Assembly (NCBI RefSeq): GCF_900199455.1 | Contig: NZ_FZQR01000012.1 | Coordinates: 1-64,000, forward strand | Length of the DNA stretch: 64,000 nt | Origin: Mesorhizobium carmichaelinearum | GTDB lineage: Bacteria; Pseudomonadota; Alphaproteobacteria; Rhizobiales; Rhizobiaceae | Direction: 5' to 3' | Part shown: positions 35,927-43,990 of the stretch, one piece after another | How the letters are laid out: the number at the start of each line of letters is the position of its first letter | Numbering within the stretch: the stretch's first letter is position 1 | Notes under the pieces: model-generated | What the model was told of the DNA's origin: nothing | Databases searched by the model: none | The model's input: the letters and a program-made list of their open reading frames with translations, nothing else | Program-made: the position numbers and the translations under genes

Positions 35927-37306
35927 CTATGACGCCGCCGATCTTACCAGCGGAAAGCTCACCACCACGGCGAGGCCGGGCTGACAATCGTCAAGGGCGA
36001 TGGATGCGCCGTGCAAATCGGCAATGGCCCGCACCAGGCTGAGGCCAAGGCCGTTGCCCGGCGTCGAGCGGCTATGGTCCAGCCGGTAGAGCCGCTGAAA
36101 CACTTTTTCGCGCTCGTCGGCGGCAATGCCGGGGCCGTTGTCGGCGACCGTGGCAAGGACATGCTCGCCCTGGCGCGCCACCGAAAGTCTGATCGCCGTG
36201 CCGGGGGGGCAATGGCGCAGCGCATTCTCGACCAGATTGGCGAACATCTGCGTCAACAGTTCCCGATCGCCATGAATCGGGTCTGCTGTTTCACGCAATT
36301 GCGTCGATGCCAACGACTTTCCGTCATCCTCGGCAACGTCGGTGTAGATCTCGGCGATGGTTTCCAGCACCTCGCCGAGATCGAGATCGGTGAAGCGCGC
36401 CCTGCGCGCCCCGGCCTCGATCTGGGCGATCCGCAGCAGCGCGTCGAAGGTCTCGTTGATCTGATGGCCCTCGGCGCGCGCATCGGCCAGATCGTCGGAG
36501 ACGTCCTGATCCCGCGTGGCCTTGTCGGCGGCGCCTTCCAGGATCATCTGCAGGCGGTTGAGCGGCGTCTTCAGATCGTGCGCGATGTTGGCGCTGACCT
36601 GTTTCATTCCGTCGACCAGCGCCGACAGGCGGTCGAGGGCGGCATTGACCTGGCCGGAGACGACATCGATGTCGTCGCCATTGCCGGTCAGCGGAATGCG
36701 GGTGTCCAGCCGGCCATGCGAGACATCGACCATGGTGGCGGCAATGCCGTCGAGACGGCGCTGGACGCGCGAGGCCAGCAGCGCGCCGCCGGTGACCGCC
36801 AGGCCGGTGATGATCAGGGTTGCCCAGCCGAAGCTCATCATCGCCACCGTTTCCAGCTCCTCCGTCTCGGAAAGGCTGAAGGCGACCGTCAGATTATTGC
36901 CGCCGATCGAACCGGAAAAGGCGCGATACTCCGTGTCCGGCGGCACGCCCGGCAATACGGCGTCGAACGCCGAGAACCCGTCCGGAAGCCCGGCGGCGGT
37001 GAAGTTGCCGGCCAGGTGGTTTCCGGCCGGGTCGGTCAGCGAAAACAGCTGTTCCTTCTTCGGGCTGAGCTTTGCATGGCTTTCGATCGTGGCGACAAGG
37101 TCCTCCAGATCGTTCCCGGAATAGGTGGCGGCGACGACCGAATAGGTTTCCTTGATGGTCTCGTCGAGCCGCTCGGCAAGATCGGCGCTCATCATCTGGT
37201 AGACGATGGCGCCCGACAGCACGAAGGCCAGCATGAACAGGAATCCGAATGTCAGCGCGAGCCGGAACGGCGTGCTGCGCAGCAGGCGAGACCATGTTCC
37301 GGTCAT
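35927..37306 (-). CDS. Sensor histidine kinase (HAMP)
   Basis: This 459-residue kinase has TM1 (LALTFGFLFMLAFVLSGAIV), a periplasmic sensor of about 130 residues, TM2 (FGWATLIITGLAVTGGALL) and HAMP (RRLDGIAATMVDVSHGRLD). The H-box NIAHDLKTPLNRLQ carries the phospho-His, with N-box LVENALRHC and G-boxes DNGPGI and GNGLGLSLV. It probably senses an envelope or peptide stress. Its start overlaps the response regulator stop by four bases. Confidence 0.92.
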   Translation of the reverse strand: MTGTWSRLLRSTPFRLALTFGFLFMLAFVLSGAIVYQMMSADLAERLDETIKETYSVVAATYSGNDLEDLVATIESHAKLSPKKEQLFSLTDPAGNHLAGNFTAAGLPDGFSAFDAVLPGVPPDTEYRAFSGSIGGNNLTVAFSLSETEELETVAMMSFGWATLIITGLAVTGGALLASRVQRRLDGIAATMVDVSHGRLDTRIPLTGNGDDIDVVSGQVNAALDRLSALVDGMKQVSANIAHDLKTPLNRLQMILEGAADKATRDQDVSDDLADARAEGHQINETFDALLRIAQIEAGARRARFTDLDLGEVLETIAEIYTDVAEDDGKSLASTQLRETADPIHGDRELLTQMFANLVENALRHCPPGTAIRLSVARQGEHVLATVADNGPGIAADEREKVFQRLYRLDHSRSTPGNGLGLSLVRAIADLHGASIALDDCQPGLAVVVSFPLVRSAAS

Positions 37307-37986
37307 GGTGCGAGCGGTGCGTGCAGGCTGTAGCCGGTGTTGCGGATGGTGTGGATGAGCTGGGTCTCGAACGGCTTGTCGATCTTGGCCCGCAACCGGC
37401 TGATATGGGTCTCGACAACGCTGGTCTTGGGATCGAAATGAAAGTCCCAGACGCGCTCCAGAAGCATGGTGCGGGTGATGACGCGGCCCTCGCCGCGCAT
37501 CAGCACCTCGAGCAGGCTGAATTCGCGCGGCTGCAGGTCGATCGGCTGGCCCTGGCGGGTGACGCGCCGCATGATGAGGTCCATTTCGAGGTCGCCGACC
37601 CGCAGCACCGTCTTCTGCTCCTGCGCCGCCGGCCGGCGGCCGAGCGCATGGATGCGGGCAAGCAGCTCGGAAAAGGCGAAGGGCTTGACCAGATAGTCGT
37701 CGCCGCCGGCCTCCAGGCCCTCGACGCGGTCGTCGACGCCGCCGACGGAGGTGAGGAAGATCGCCGGCGTGCGCACGCCGGCCGCGCGGATCGCCTTGAC
37801 CATCGACAGGCCGTCGAGACCCGGCAGCATCCGGTCGGCGATGATCACGTCGTAATTGTCCCGGGTAGCGGCGAAAAGCGCGTCATGGCCGTTGCGCAGG
37901 AGGTCGCAGACATGACCGGCCTCGGTCAGTCCCCTGACGATATAGTCCGCCGTCCTGTGGTCGTCCTCGACGAGAAGAAGTCGCAT
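37303..37986 (-). CDS. OmpR/PhoB-type response regulator
   Basis: This 227-residue protein has a receiver domain with acidic pocket LLLVEDDHRTADYI, phospho-acceptor Asp in VIIADRMLPGLDGL and the conserved Lys in YLVKPFAFSELL. The C-terminal winged helix reads EFSLLEVLMRGEGRVITRTML with VVETHISRLRAKID. It pairs with the downstream kinase and probably controls the adjacent ABC transporter, as in many peptide-sensing modules. Target sites were not identified. Confidence 0.93.
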   Translation of the reverse strand: MRLLLVEDDHRTADYIVRGLTEAGHVCDLLRNGHDALFAATRDNYDVIIADRMLPGLDGLSMVKAIRAAGVRTPAIFLTSVGGVDDRVEGLEAGGDDYLVKPFAFSELLARIHALGRRPAAQEQKTVLRVGDLEMDLIMRRVTRQGQPIDLQPREFSLLEVLMRGEGRVITRTMLLERVWDFHFDPKTSVVETHISRLRAKIDKPFETQLIHTIRNTGYSLHAPLAP

Positions 37987-38096
37987 CGCTGTTCCGGTTC
38001 ATTGCCGATATCGGCCACAGGCTATCACCGGCATGGGCCCGTTCCTAGGATGCAGGATGGCCTTGGCCGGGTAGCGCTTTCCCTTCCTTCCGAAGC

Positions 38097-38891
38097 CTAG
38101 TCCGACTCCAGCAGGATCTCATCCGCATCGCCGGCGGTTTTCTTTAGCGTCATGTAGAGAACCAGGGCGACGATGCAGCCGAGGAAGATCATGCTGGTGG
38201 AGGTGGTGCCGAAACCGAGGCCGCCATATTCGACTGGCTGCGACAGGAGATCACCGAAGGAGGCGCCAAGCGGGCGCGTCAGGATATAGGCCAGCCAGAA
38301 GGCCAGGATGGCGTCCAGGTTGACGAGATAATAGGCGAGCGCGATGAGCGCGATGACACCGCCGAACATGAGGCCCGACGTCAGATAGCCCATGTCGAAG
38401 CTCTCGGCGACGAGATCGCCGGCGGCGGTACCGAGCGAGAAGGTGAAGAGGATCGCCAGCCAGTAGAAAATCTCGCGCCTGGTCGTGAAGATGGTGTGGA
38501 TCGAAAGAGTCCGCTCGCTGGCGTACCAGACCGCGAATGTCGCCGCGAGCGCTACCGAGAAGGCAATCGTCGTGGTCTGCAGGCGCACGCCGAAAGTGTC
38601 GACGAGGTTGTCGGTGATCAGCGTGCCGACGACGCTGATCAGCACCACCGCCAGCCAGTAGGCCCAGGGCACGTAGCGCTTCTGCGCGAACTGCAGGACA
38701 AGGGCGACGATCAGCACGCCGGTCATGATCAGCGAGGTGACGGTCAGGCCGAGCCCGAGGTTGACGGCGAGATAGTCGGCCGCCGTCTCGCCCATGGTGA
38801 CCGCCATCAGCTTGATCAGCCAGAAGTCGAAGGTGACGTCCGGAACCCTGTTCTGGCTCGGTCCGGCAGACTGCTTGTTGGTCGGGAGCAT
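38097..38891 (-). CDS. COG4705-type multi-pass membrane protein
   Basis: This 264-residue protein has about eight hydrophobic helices and an apparent internal fourfold pattern. Four Gly-x-x-x-x-Asp-Leu-type motifs at helix starts (GETAADYL, GTLITDNL, GTAAGDLV, GASFGDLL) recur about every 60 residues. The family is a predicted membrane-anchored protein of unknown function. Start at 38891 (MLPTNKQSAGP) is chosen; the upstream in-frame ATG adds a tail without the family pattern. It is followed leftward by nothing in the same unit. Confidence 0.8.
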   Translation of the reverse strand: MLPTNKQSAGPSQNRVPDVTFDFWLIKLMAVTMGETAADYLAVNLGLGLTVTSLIMTGVLIVALVLQFAQKRYVPWAYWLAVVLISVVGTLITDNLVDTFGVRLQTTTIAFSVALAATFAVWYASERTLSIHTIFTTRREIFYWLAILFTFSLGTAAGDLVAESFDMGYLTSGLMFGGVIALIALAYYLVNLDAILAFWLAYILTRPLGASFGDLLSQPVEYGGLGFGTTSTSMIFLGCIVALVLYMTLKKTAGDADEILLESD

Positions 38892-38994
38892 GGCTGAAGT
38901 CCTGAGGTTGATGGTTGCGGTGGGATGAAAGCGCATCGCGAGGGATTCGTGCGATCCGCCCCTATTTCATGCATGTCATGTCTCAATCGCTGAA

Positions 38995-39019
38995 CACCCT
39001 CGGGTGAGGCCCGAGGGTG
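38995..39019 (-). terminator. Strong hairpin after the small exported-protein gene
   Basis: A perfect 10-bp stem, CACCCTCGGG with CCCGAGGGTG, surrounds a five-base loop. It lies 17 bp past the stop of the leftward gene ending at 39037. On that strand it is followed by only two T residues. Confidence 0.55.
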
Positions 39020-39036
39020 CTTTGGATGGCATGGAT

Positions 39037-39294
39037 TTACTTGCCCATGACTTTCATCGCCTGGGCGAAGAAGTCGTCGGCGCGCTTGTCGTCATCCGCG
39101 TTGCAGCGCTCGATGCCCTTGGTCTCCAGTTCCGAGACCTTGTTCTTGTCGGCGTCGTTGAGCTTGGCTGCCGCTTCAGCGGCACGAAGGGCCTTCAAAC
39201 TTTCCTCACAAGGCGCGGGGGCCGCATAGGCAGTGGAAATCGCGGCCGAGACAGCGAGGGTGCCCACTGCGACGGCAAGTGCAAATCTTCTCAT
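39037..39294 (-). CDS. Small exported hypothetical protein
   Basis: This 85-residue protein has a Sec signal peptide (MRRFALAVAVGTLAVS...AYA, cleavage near residue 24). A short helical, charged mature part holds two Cys (PCEESLKALRAAEAAAK and ETKGIERCNADDDKR). No family was recognised. Start at 39294 is preferred because the upstream in-frame extension would place the signal peptide internally. The 266-bp upstream gap 39295-39560 holds its promoter and that of the divergent methyltransferase-like gene; nothing else was recognised. Confidence 0.7.
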   Translation of the reverse strand: MRRFALAVAVGTLAVSAAISTAYAAPAPCEESLKALRAAEAAAKLNDADKNKVSELETKGIERCNADDDKRADDFFAQAMKVMGK

Positions 39295-39560
39295 GAAACC
39301 ATTCCCTATCTGATGCCGGTGGCCCGGCTGCGGTAATTGAAGCCGACCCCTAATTCGCGGGCCGGCATCTGAACGATAAGGAAGCGACTTCACTCCAGCC
39401 TGTCCCGGAGCATACAAATTCGTAAGGATGGAGTTGGTTGGCGCAAAAGGCCTTTACGAACGCCGCGCGTTGCGCTGATAGAAAGCGATCGCCTTGTATC
39501 CGCCATCAATGGCGTGCCCCAGTGCGCCGGCACCGCAATCCGTGCCCCAGGAAGACACGA

Positions 39561-40196
39561 ATGACCTACGCCTCCCTCAAGCCGGTTTCAGAGGCCTTCG
39601 TCCAGCGCAAGCGGCTGATCTTCGTGCGGGCGGCGGCGGTGCTGGCGGTGCTGCTGCTGCTCCTCACCAAGCCGGCGCTCGCCGAGGGCTCGGACGGGCA
39701 CGAAACACTGGAATTCCTCGGCTTCTGCCTGGTGCTCGCCTGCGTCGCCGGCCGGCTCTGGAGCATCCTCTATGTCGGCGGCAAGAAGAACGAGGAACTG
39801 GTTTCGGCGGGGCCGTTCTCGATGAGCCAGAACCCGCTCTATTTCTTCTCGACGGTCGGCGCGGTCGGCATCGGTTTGCTCTACGGCTCGCTGGTGGCGG
39901 CAGCGGTGCTTGGCGTGGCCAGCTTTCTCATCTTCCGCGTCACGGCGCGCAAGGAAGCCGAATATCTGCTGGGCAAGTTCGGCCCGGCCTACATCGCCTA
40001 TACCAAGGCGACGCCGCGGTTCTGGCCGAACCCGCTGCTCTACCGCGACAATGACGAGCTGCAGTTCTCGACCCGGGCGCTCAAGCGCACCTTCTATGAC
40101 GGGCTCTATTTTCTCGCCATCTTCCCGGCCATCGAACTGGTCGAATACTTTCGGCATACCGGCCTGCTGTTCCCGGCCTTCATCACGCTCTACTGA
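39561..40196 (+). CDS. Isoprenylcysteine carboxyl methyltransferase-like membrane protein
   Basis: This 211-residue membrane protein has hydrophobic helices (FVRAAAVLAVLLLLLTKPALA and FLGFCLVLACVAGRLWSIL). The ICMT/phospholipid methyltransferase motif is YVGGKKNEELVSAGPFSMSQNP followed by LYFFSTVGAVGIGLLYG. The motif RKEAEYLLGKFGPAYIAYTK carries the conserved Glu. Substrate is probably a lipid or isoprenoid acid and cannot be deduced. ATG at 39561 gives the membrane-start expected for the family. Confidence 0.8.
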   Translation: MTYASLKPVSEAFVQRKRLIFVRAAAVLAVLLLLLTKPALAEGSDGHETLEFLGFCLVLACVAGRLWSILYVGGKKNEELVSAGPFSMSQNPLYFFSTVGAVGIGLLYGSLVAAAVLGVASFLIFRVTARKEAEYLLGKFGPAYIAYTKATPRFWPNPLLYRDNDELQFSTRALKRTFYDGLYFLAIFPAIELVEYFRHTGLLFPAFITLY

Positions 40197-40244
40197 TCGG
40201 CCATTACCCGGCCAACCGGCGCCAGGGGGCGTCACCGGTGTCAG

Positions 40245-40440
40245 GCGCAACGCAGCGATCTTTGCCTCGGAGCCCGCCTGTGGCATCGTGCCGACATGAT
40301 CACCTGCATCAAGCGGCTGACATCGGGCTTTGTGCCGCTGGGCGCCGTGATGGTCTCTGACCGCCTCTACCGGCAGATCGCGGAGAAGACGAGGGCCGGC
40401 CGGTTTCGAACGGAGATGACCCCATGCCAGCTTCGCCGCT
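40245..40440 (+). pseudogene. Remnant of class III aminotransferase (frameshifted fragment)
   Basis: Two pieces in different frames resemble the PLP-lysine region of omega-amino-acid/pyruvate aminotransferases. The first ends ASEPACGIVP. A one-base loss near 40290 shifts the frame to DMITCIKRLTSGFVPLGA then VMVSDRLYRQIAEK, which matches the usual PDMITxAKGLTSG..PLGAV. The expected catalytic Lys is present but both ends are gone. It fills the 40197-40423 gap, and the downstream peptidase gene overlaps its tail. Confidence 0.7.
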
Positions 40441-41500
40441 GACCAGCAGGGCCAGCGTGACAGTCTTCACCGCCGAAGACTCATCCGCCTGGGCGGGCGT
40501 TGCGGCCGCGGTGCCGGCGGAGATCGGCGATTGTCTGGCCGTCCTGCGGCAGATCGCCGACGTCACCGGCGTGGCGCAATACAGCGAGGGCCGCCTGGAG
40601 GCGATCGTGATCGGCCAGCGCCGGCCGGCGGCCGCGATGATGCGCATCGCCCTGTTCTGGTCTGCTCCGAGCTTCATCGCGGCGGACGGCCCGCGCCTGC
40701 TGGAGGCGCTGGAGACGAAGGCGCTTGCGCAAGATGTGCTGTGCCTGCGCGCCGATGAGGCCACGGTGCAGCGCATCGGCGGCCAGTGGGAGCGCCGCGA
40801 GGGGTTCCTGCAGCGCGGGATCGGCCTCCAACCGACCCGCGGGCATGGACAGATACCGCCCTCCTGGCCGCAGACGGCGGGGTTCACCTGCGGGCCATCG
40901 GCGCTGGCCATGGCGATGGCGGGGCTCGATCCGGCGTTGCGGCCGGACCGGGCGCTGGAGGTCGAGCTCTGGCGCGAGGCCACCACCATTATCGGCCCGA
41001 GCGGACCGGGCGGCTGCGACCCCTATGGCCTGGCGCTGGCGGCGCATCGGCGCGGGCTGCGGGTCGAAATGTTCATGAGCAGCGCCGGGCCGATCTTCCT
41101 CGACCGCGCCGCCTCGGAGGAAAGACGCGGGCTGATGCGCTTTGTGCAGGCCGGCTTCAAGCACGAGGCCGAAGCCGCGTCATTGCCGATCGAGCCCCGA
41201 GCCTTTGCCGTCGAAGAGATCGGCCAGGCGCTCGATCGCGGCTTCCTGGCACTGGTGCTGATCGATCAGGCCGTGATGATGGGCCACACCTGCCCGCACT
41301 GGCTGCTCGTCCATGGTCATGGCGGCGGGGTCTATTTCGTCAATGACCCCTGGATCGAGCCCGACCGGCTTGAACTGCCGATGGACGTTATCGACCTTCC
41401 CGTCAGCGCGACGGAACTCGACCGGATGGCCTGGTACGGTAATCCGGCCTACAGGGCTGCGGTGCTGGTCGGGCCGCGCCCACCGGTGCAGAAGCGCTAG
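40424..41500 (+). CDS. C39-like cysteine peptidase family protein
   Basis: This 358-residue protein has an N-terminal domain (about 1-135) without recognised homology, with GIGLQPTRGHGQ before the peptidase part. The C39-like domain has the catalytic Cys156 in GFTCGPSALAMAM, His292 in CPHWLLVHG and a downstream Asp in VYFVNDPW. Such proteins occur near ribosomal-protein-modifying RimK clusters, but no such partner is adjacent here. Its stop overlaps the convergent NTF2-like gene (TAG/CTA at CTAG 41497-41500). Confidence 0.75.
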   Translation: MPASPLTSRASVTVFTAEDSSAWAGVAAAVPAEIGDCLAVLRQIADVTGVAQYSEGRLEAIVIGQRRPAAAMMRIALFWSAPSFIAADGPRLLEALETKALAQDVLCLRADEATVQRIGGQWERREGFLQRGIGLQPTRGHGQIPPSWPQTAGFTCGPSALAMAMAGLDPALRPDRALEVELWREATTIIGPSGPGGCDPYGLALAAHRRGLRVEMFMSSAGPIFLDRAASEERRGLMRFVQAGFKHEAEAASLPIEPRAFAVEEIGQALDRGFLALVLIDQAVMMGHTCPHWLLVHGHGGGVYFVNDPWIEPDRLELPMDVIDLPVSATELDRMAWYGNPAYRAAVLVGPRPPVQKR

Positions 41501-41982
41501 TTTCCCAGCGGATACGGCATGTAGCCAACGAAACCGGCGATCTTCCAGCGGCCTTCGACCTTCCTGCAGAAATACAGCGTCTGCCATTTCAGCCGGTCGA
41601 CGCTGCCGTCGGCCTTGGCAATGGAGCCGTCGAACTTTTTGTGCAGCACGGCGCGGTCGCCGTCGACATCGATGTCGCGCAAATTGGTGACGCGAAAAAT
41701 CGCCTCGCGCAGCGGTTCGGCGAATTTGGTCGCCGCCGTCTCCTTGGCCTGGCGCAGCCACTCGTCGCGGTAGACCTCCAGCCGCGGGAACTGCAGCCGC
41801 CAGGCATCGGCGTTGGCGAGGAAATGCGCATGCATGCCGAAGAAGCTTTCGGCGACGAAGTCGTTTTCGACCATCGACCAGTCCTGGCCGATGAAGGCGT
41901 CGATGTCGCGCCGCACCAGCATCTCCCACAGCGCGTGGCGGTCGGCGTCGCCCGAAGGAAACGGGTTCTTGTCGAAGGTCAT
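41497..41982 (-). CDS. NTF2-like (SnoaL-type) hypothetical protein
   Basis: This 161-residue protein has a cone-shaped NTF2-like pattern (LWEMLVRRDIDAFIGQDW, then AVLHKKFDGSIAK and KWQTLYFCRKVEGRWKIAGF). No catalytic residues are assigned. ATG at 41982 gives the complete domain; upstream in-frame ATGs add a basic tail. The gap 41983-42203 holds no further gene. Confidence 0.7.
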   Translation of the reverse strand: MTFDKNPFPSGDADRHALWEMLVRRDIDAFIGQDWSMVENDFVAESFFGMHAHFLANADAWRLQFPRLEVYRDEWLRQAKETAATKFAEPLREAIFRVTNLRDIDVDGDRAVLHKKFDGSIAKADGSVDRLKWQTLYFCRKVEGRWKIAGFVGYMPYPLGN

Positions 41983-42203
41983 TCTCGGTTTCTCCGGTCT
42001 CGCACAGGCATCGGTCCGCGGCAGCTTGAAAGCCGTCCGGCAGGCGCGCACGATGCTAGCGCTCATGTAATAAAGCAACGCGAATTTCGAAGAATGTTGC
42101 TTTCCAACAAGGGCCCTATCGGGGCCACCCCGATCGCGGTAAATCTGCGCCGAAGTGGGCGCCGGCCTGGTGCCCCCGTCGCAAGATCAAAGGAGGCAAT
42201 CCC

Positions 42204-42569
42204 TTGCCCAAGCAGACTTTTGGAACATCCCATGTGCCGCTGTCGCCCGCCGTGCGGGCCGGCGACTTCGTCTATGTTTCCGGCCAGGTTCCGGTCGGCA
42301 GCGACGGCATCGTGGTCCAGGGCGGCATTACGGAACAGACGGAACAGGTGCTTGCCAATGTGAAGGCGGCGCTGGCCTTGGCCGGCTGCACGTTGGATGA
42401 TGTGGTGAAAACCACCGTCTGGCTCGAAGATGCGCGCGACTTTGGCGCCTTCAACGCGGTGTATGGCCGGCACTTCCCGAAGAATCCGCCGGCCCGCACC
42501 ACGGTCGAATCGCGGCTGATGATCGACATCAAAATTGAGGTCGAGGCGGTCGCCTACCGGCCGGTCTGA
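42204..42569 (+). CDS. RidA family protein (enamine/imine deaminase)
   Basis: This 121-residue protein has the RidA signature: SPAVRAGDFVYVSGQVP, NVKAALALAGCTLDDVVK and the C-terminal arginine motif FPKNPPARTTVESRL. It hydrolyses reactive enamine/imine intermediates of PLP enzymes. It starts with TTG at 42204 with AGGAGG about seven bases upstream. It is followed 28 bp later by the amidohydrolase, so likely one operon. Confidence 0.88.
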   Translation: MPKQTFGTSHVPLSPAVRAGDFVYVSGQVPVGSDGIVVQGGITEQTEQVLANVKAALALAGCTLDDVVKTTVWLEDARDFGAFNAVYGRHFPKNPPARTTVESRLMIDIKIEVEAVAYRPV

Positions 42570-42597
42570 CAGACGCAACGAAGCGGAGGTTTCCCCC

Positions 42598-43833
42598 ATG
42601 CAATTCGACCTCCTGCTGAAGGGCGGACGGCTGATCGATCCGGCGGCCGGCATCGACGCGCAGCGTGATGTCGCCATCGCCAATGGGCGGGTCGCCGCGA
42701 TCGACGCCGATATCCCTGTGACCAGCGCCAATCAGGTGGTCGACGCGACGGGCTGCATCGTCGCACCGGGCCTCGTCGACCTGCACAGCCACGTCTATTG
42801 GGGCGGCACCTCGCTCGGCGTCGACGCCGACCGGCTGGCGGCCAAGAGCGGCACCACCACCTTCATCGATGCGGGCAGTGCGGGCGCAGGCAATTTCCTC
42901 GGCTTCCGCCGCCACGTCATGGAGCGCTCGAAGGTACGCATCCTGGCCTATGTCAACATTTCCTTTGCCGGCATTTTCGGCTTCTCGCAGACGGTGTCGG
43001 TCGGCGAATGCAGCGATCTCAGACTCTGCGAGCCGCGCGAGGTGGTGGCCGCGGTGCGTGAGCACGCCGATGTCGTGGTCGGCGTGAAAGTCCGCTCCGG
43101 CAAGCATGCCGGCGGCACCAGCGGCATCGCGCCGGTCGATCTGGCGCTGGAGGCCGCAGACAAAGCCGGCCTGCCACTGATGGCGCATATTGACGAGCCG
43201 CCGCCCGGCCGCTCGGAAGTGCTGCCGCGCCTGCGCCGCGGCGATATCCTCACCCATTGCTTCCGGCCGTTCCCCAATGCGCCGGTCTTCGCCTCGGGCG
43301 CGGTGCGGCCCGACATGCGGCTGGCGCGCGAGCGCGGCGTCATCTTCGATCTCGGTCACGGCATGGGTTCGTTCGATTTCGAGGTCGCCCGTGCCATGCT
43401 CGCCGAAGGGCTGGCGCCGGACGTCATTTCGAGCGACGTGCATCTCTACTGCGTCGATGGTCCGGCCTTCGACATACTGGTGTGCATGTCGAAGCTGATG
43501 GCTCTCGGCATGCCGCTGGTCGAAGTGCTGCGCGCGGCGACGCAAGCGCCGGCGCGGGCGATCGCGCGGCCGGATCTCGGCACGCTGGCGGTCGGTACCA
43601 TCGGCGACGTCGCCGTCCTTCGCCAGCGGTCGGGTCGCTTCACCTTCGTCGATGCGGTCGGCGCCGCGCTGGTCGCCGACCAGCGGCTGGTGTCGGAAGG
43701 CATTGTCATCGGCGGCACATGGTGGCCGAACGAGGCGGTCAACGATCTCGGCGAGACCGAGCGTTTCGAGGCGCATGCCGACCATACGCATGTCGAGGTG
43801 GCGGCCCGGCATTTCGGGCATCGGCATGAGTGA
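42598..43833 (+). CDS. Amidohydrolase/deacetylase family metallohydrolase
   Basis: This 411-residue TIM-barrel metallohydrolase has the metal-binding HSH motif VDLHSHVYWGG, a carboxylated-Lys candidate near GVKVRSGKHAGG, GHGMGSF and the Asp in ISSDVHLYC. The family includes dihydroorotase/hydantoinase-like enzymes and N-acyl deacetylases. Start at 42598 (MQFDLLLKGGRLIDP) has GGAGG upstream. With RidA, the downstream amidase part and the M24 peptidase it suggests degradation of a cyclic amide or ureide. Confidence 0.85.
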   Translation: MQFDLLLKGGRLIDPAAGIDAQRDVAIANGRVAAIDADIPVTSANQVVDATGCIVAPGLVDLHSHVYWGGTSLGVDADRLAAKSGTTTFIDAGSAGAGNFLGFRRHVMERSKVRILAYVNISFAGIFGFSQTVSVGECSDLRLCEPREVVAAVREHADVVVGVKVRSGKHAGGTSGIAPVDLALEAADKAGLPLMAHIDEPPPGRSEVLPRLRRGDILTHCFRPFPNAPVFASGAVRPDMRLARERGVIFDLGHGMGSFDFEVARAMLAEGLAPDVISSDVHLYCVDGPAFDILVCMSKLMALGMPLVEVLRAATQAPARAIARPDLGTLAVGTIGDVAVLRQRSGRFTFVDAVGAALVADQRLVSEGIVIGGTWWPNEAVNDLGETERFEAHADHTHVEVAARHFGHRHE

Positions 43834-43839
43834 CTAGCC

Positions 43840-43990
43840 AATCTCCCCCCTCGTGGGGGAGATGCCCGGCAGGGCAGAGGGGGTCGGTCCGACTGGACGC
43901 CAACTTTCAGCTTCCGCAAGGAGGTCGCACCCAGTCGCACCGACCCCCTCTGTCGCCTTCGGCGACATCTCCCCCTCGAGGGGGGAGATC
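43840..43990. repeat. Type A paired inverted repeat (A7), opposite polarity
   Basis: The left arm (ATCTCCCCCC...GCAGGGCAGAGGGGGTC) and right arm (GACCCCCTCTG...ATCTCCCCCTCGAGGGGGGAG) have ATCTCC ends outward. It abuts the stop codon of the leftward monooxygenase and closes the convergent gap after the amidohydrolase. Confidence 0.85.
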
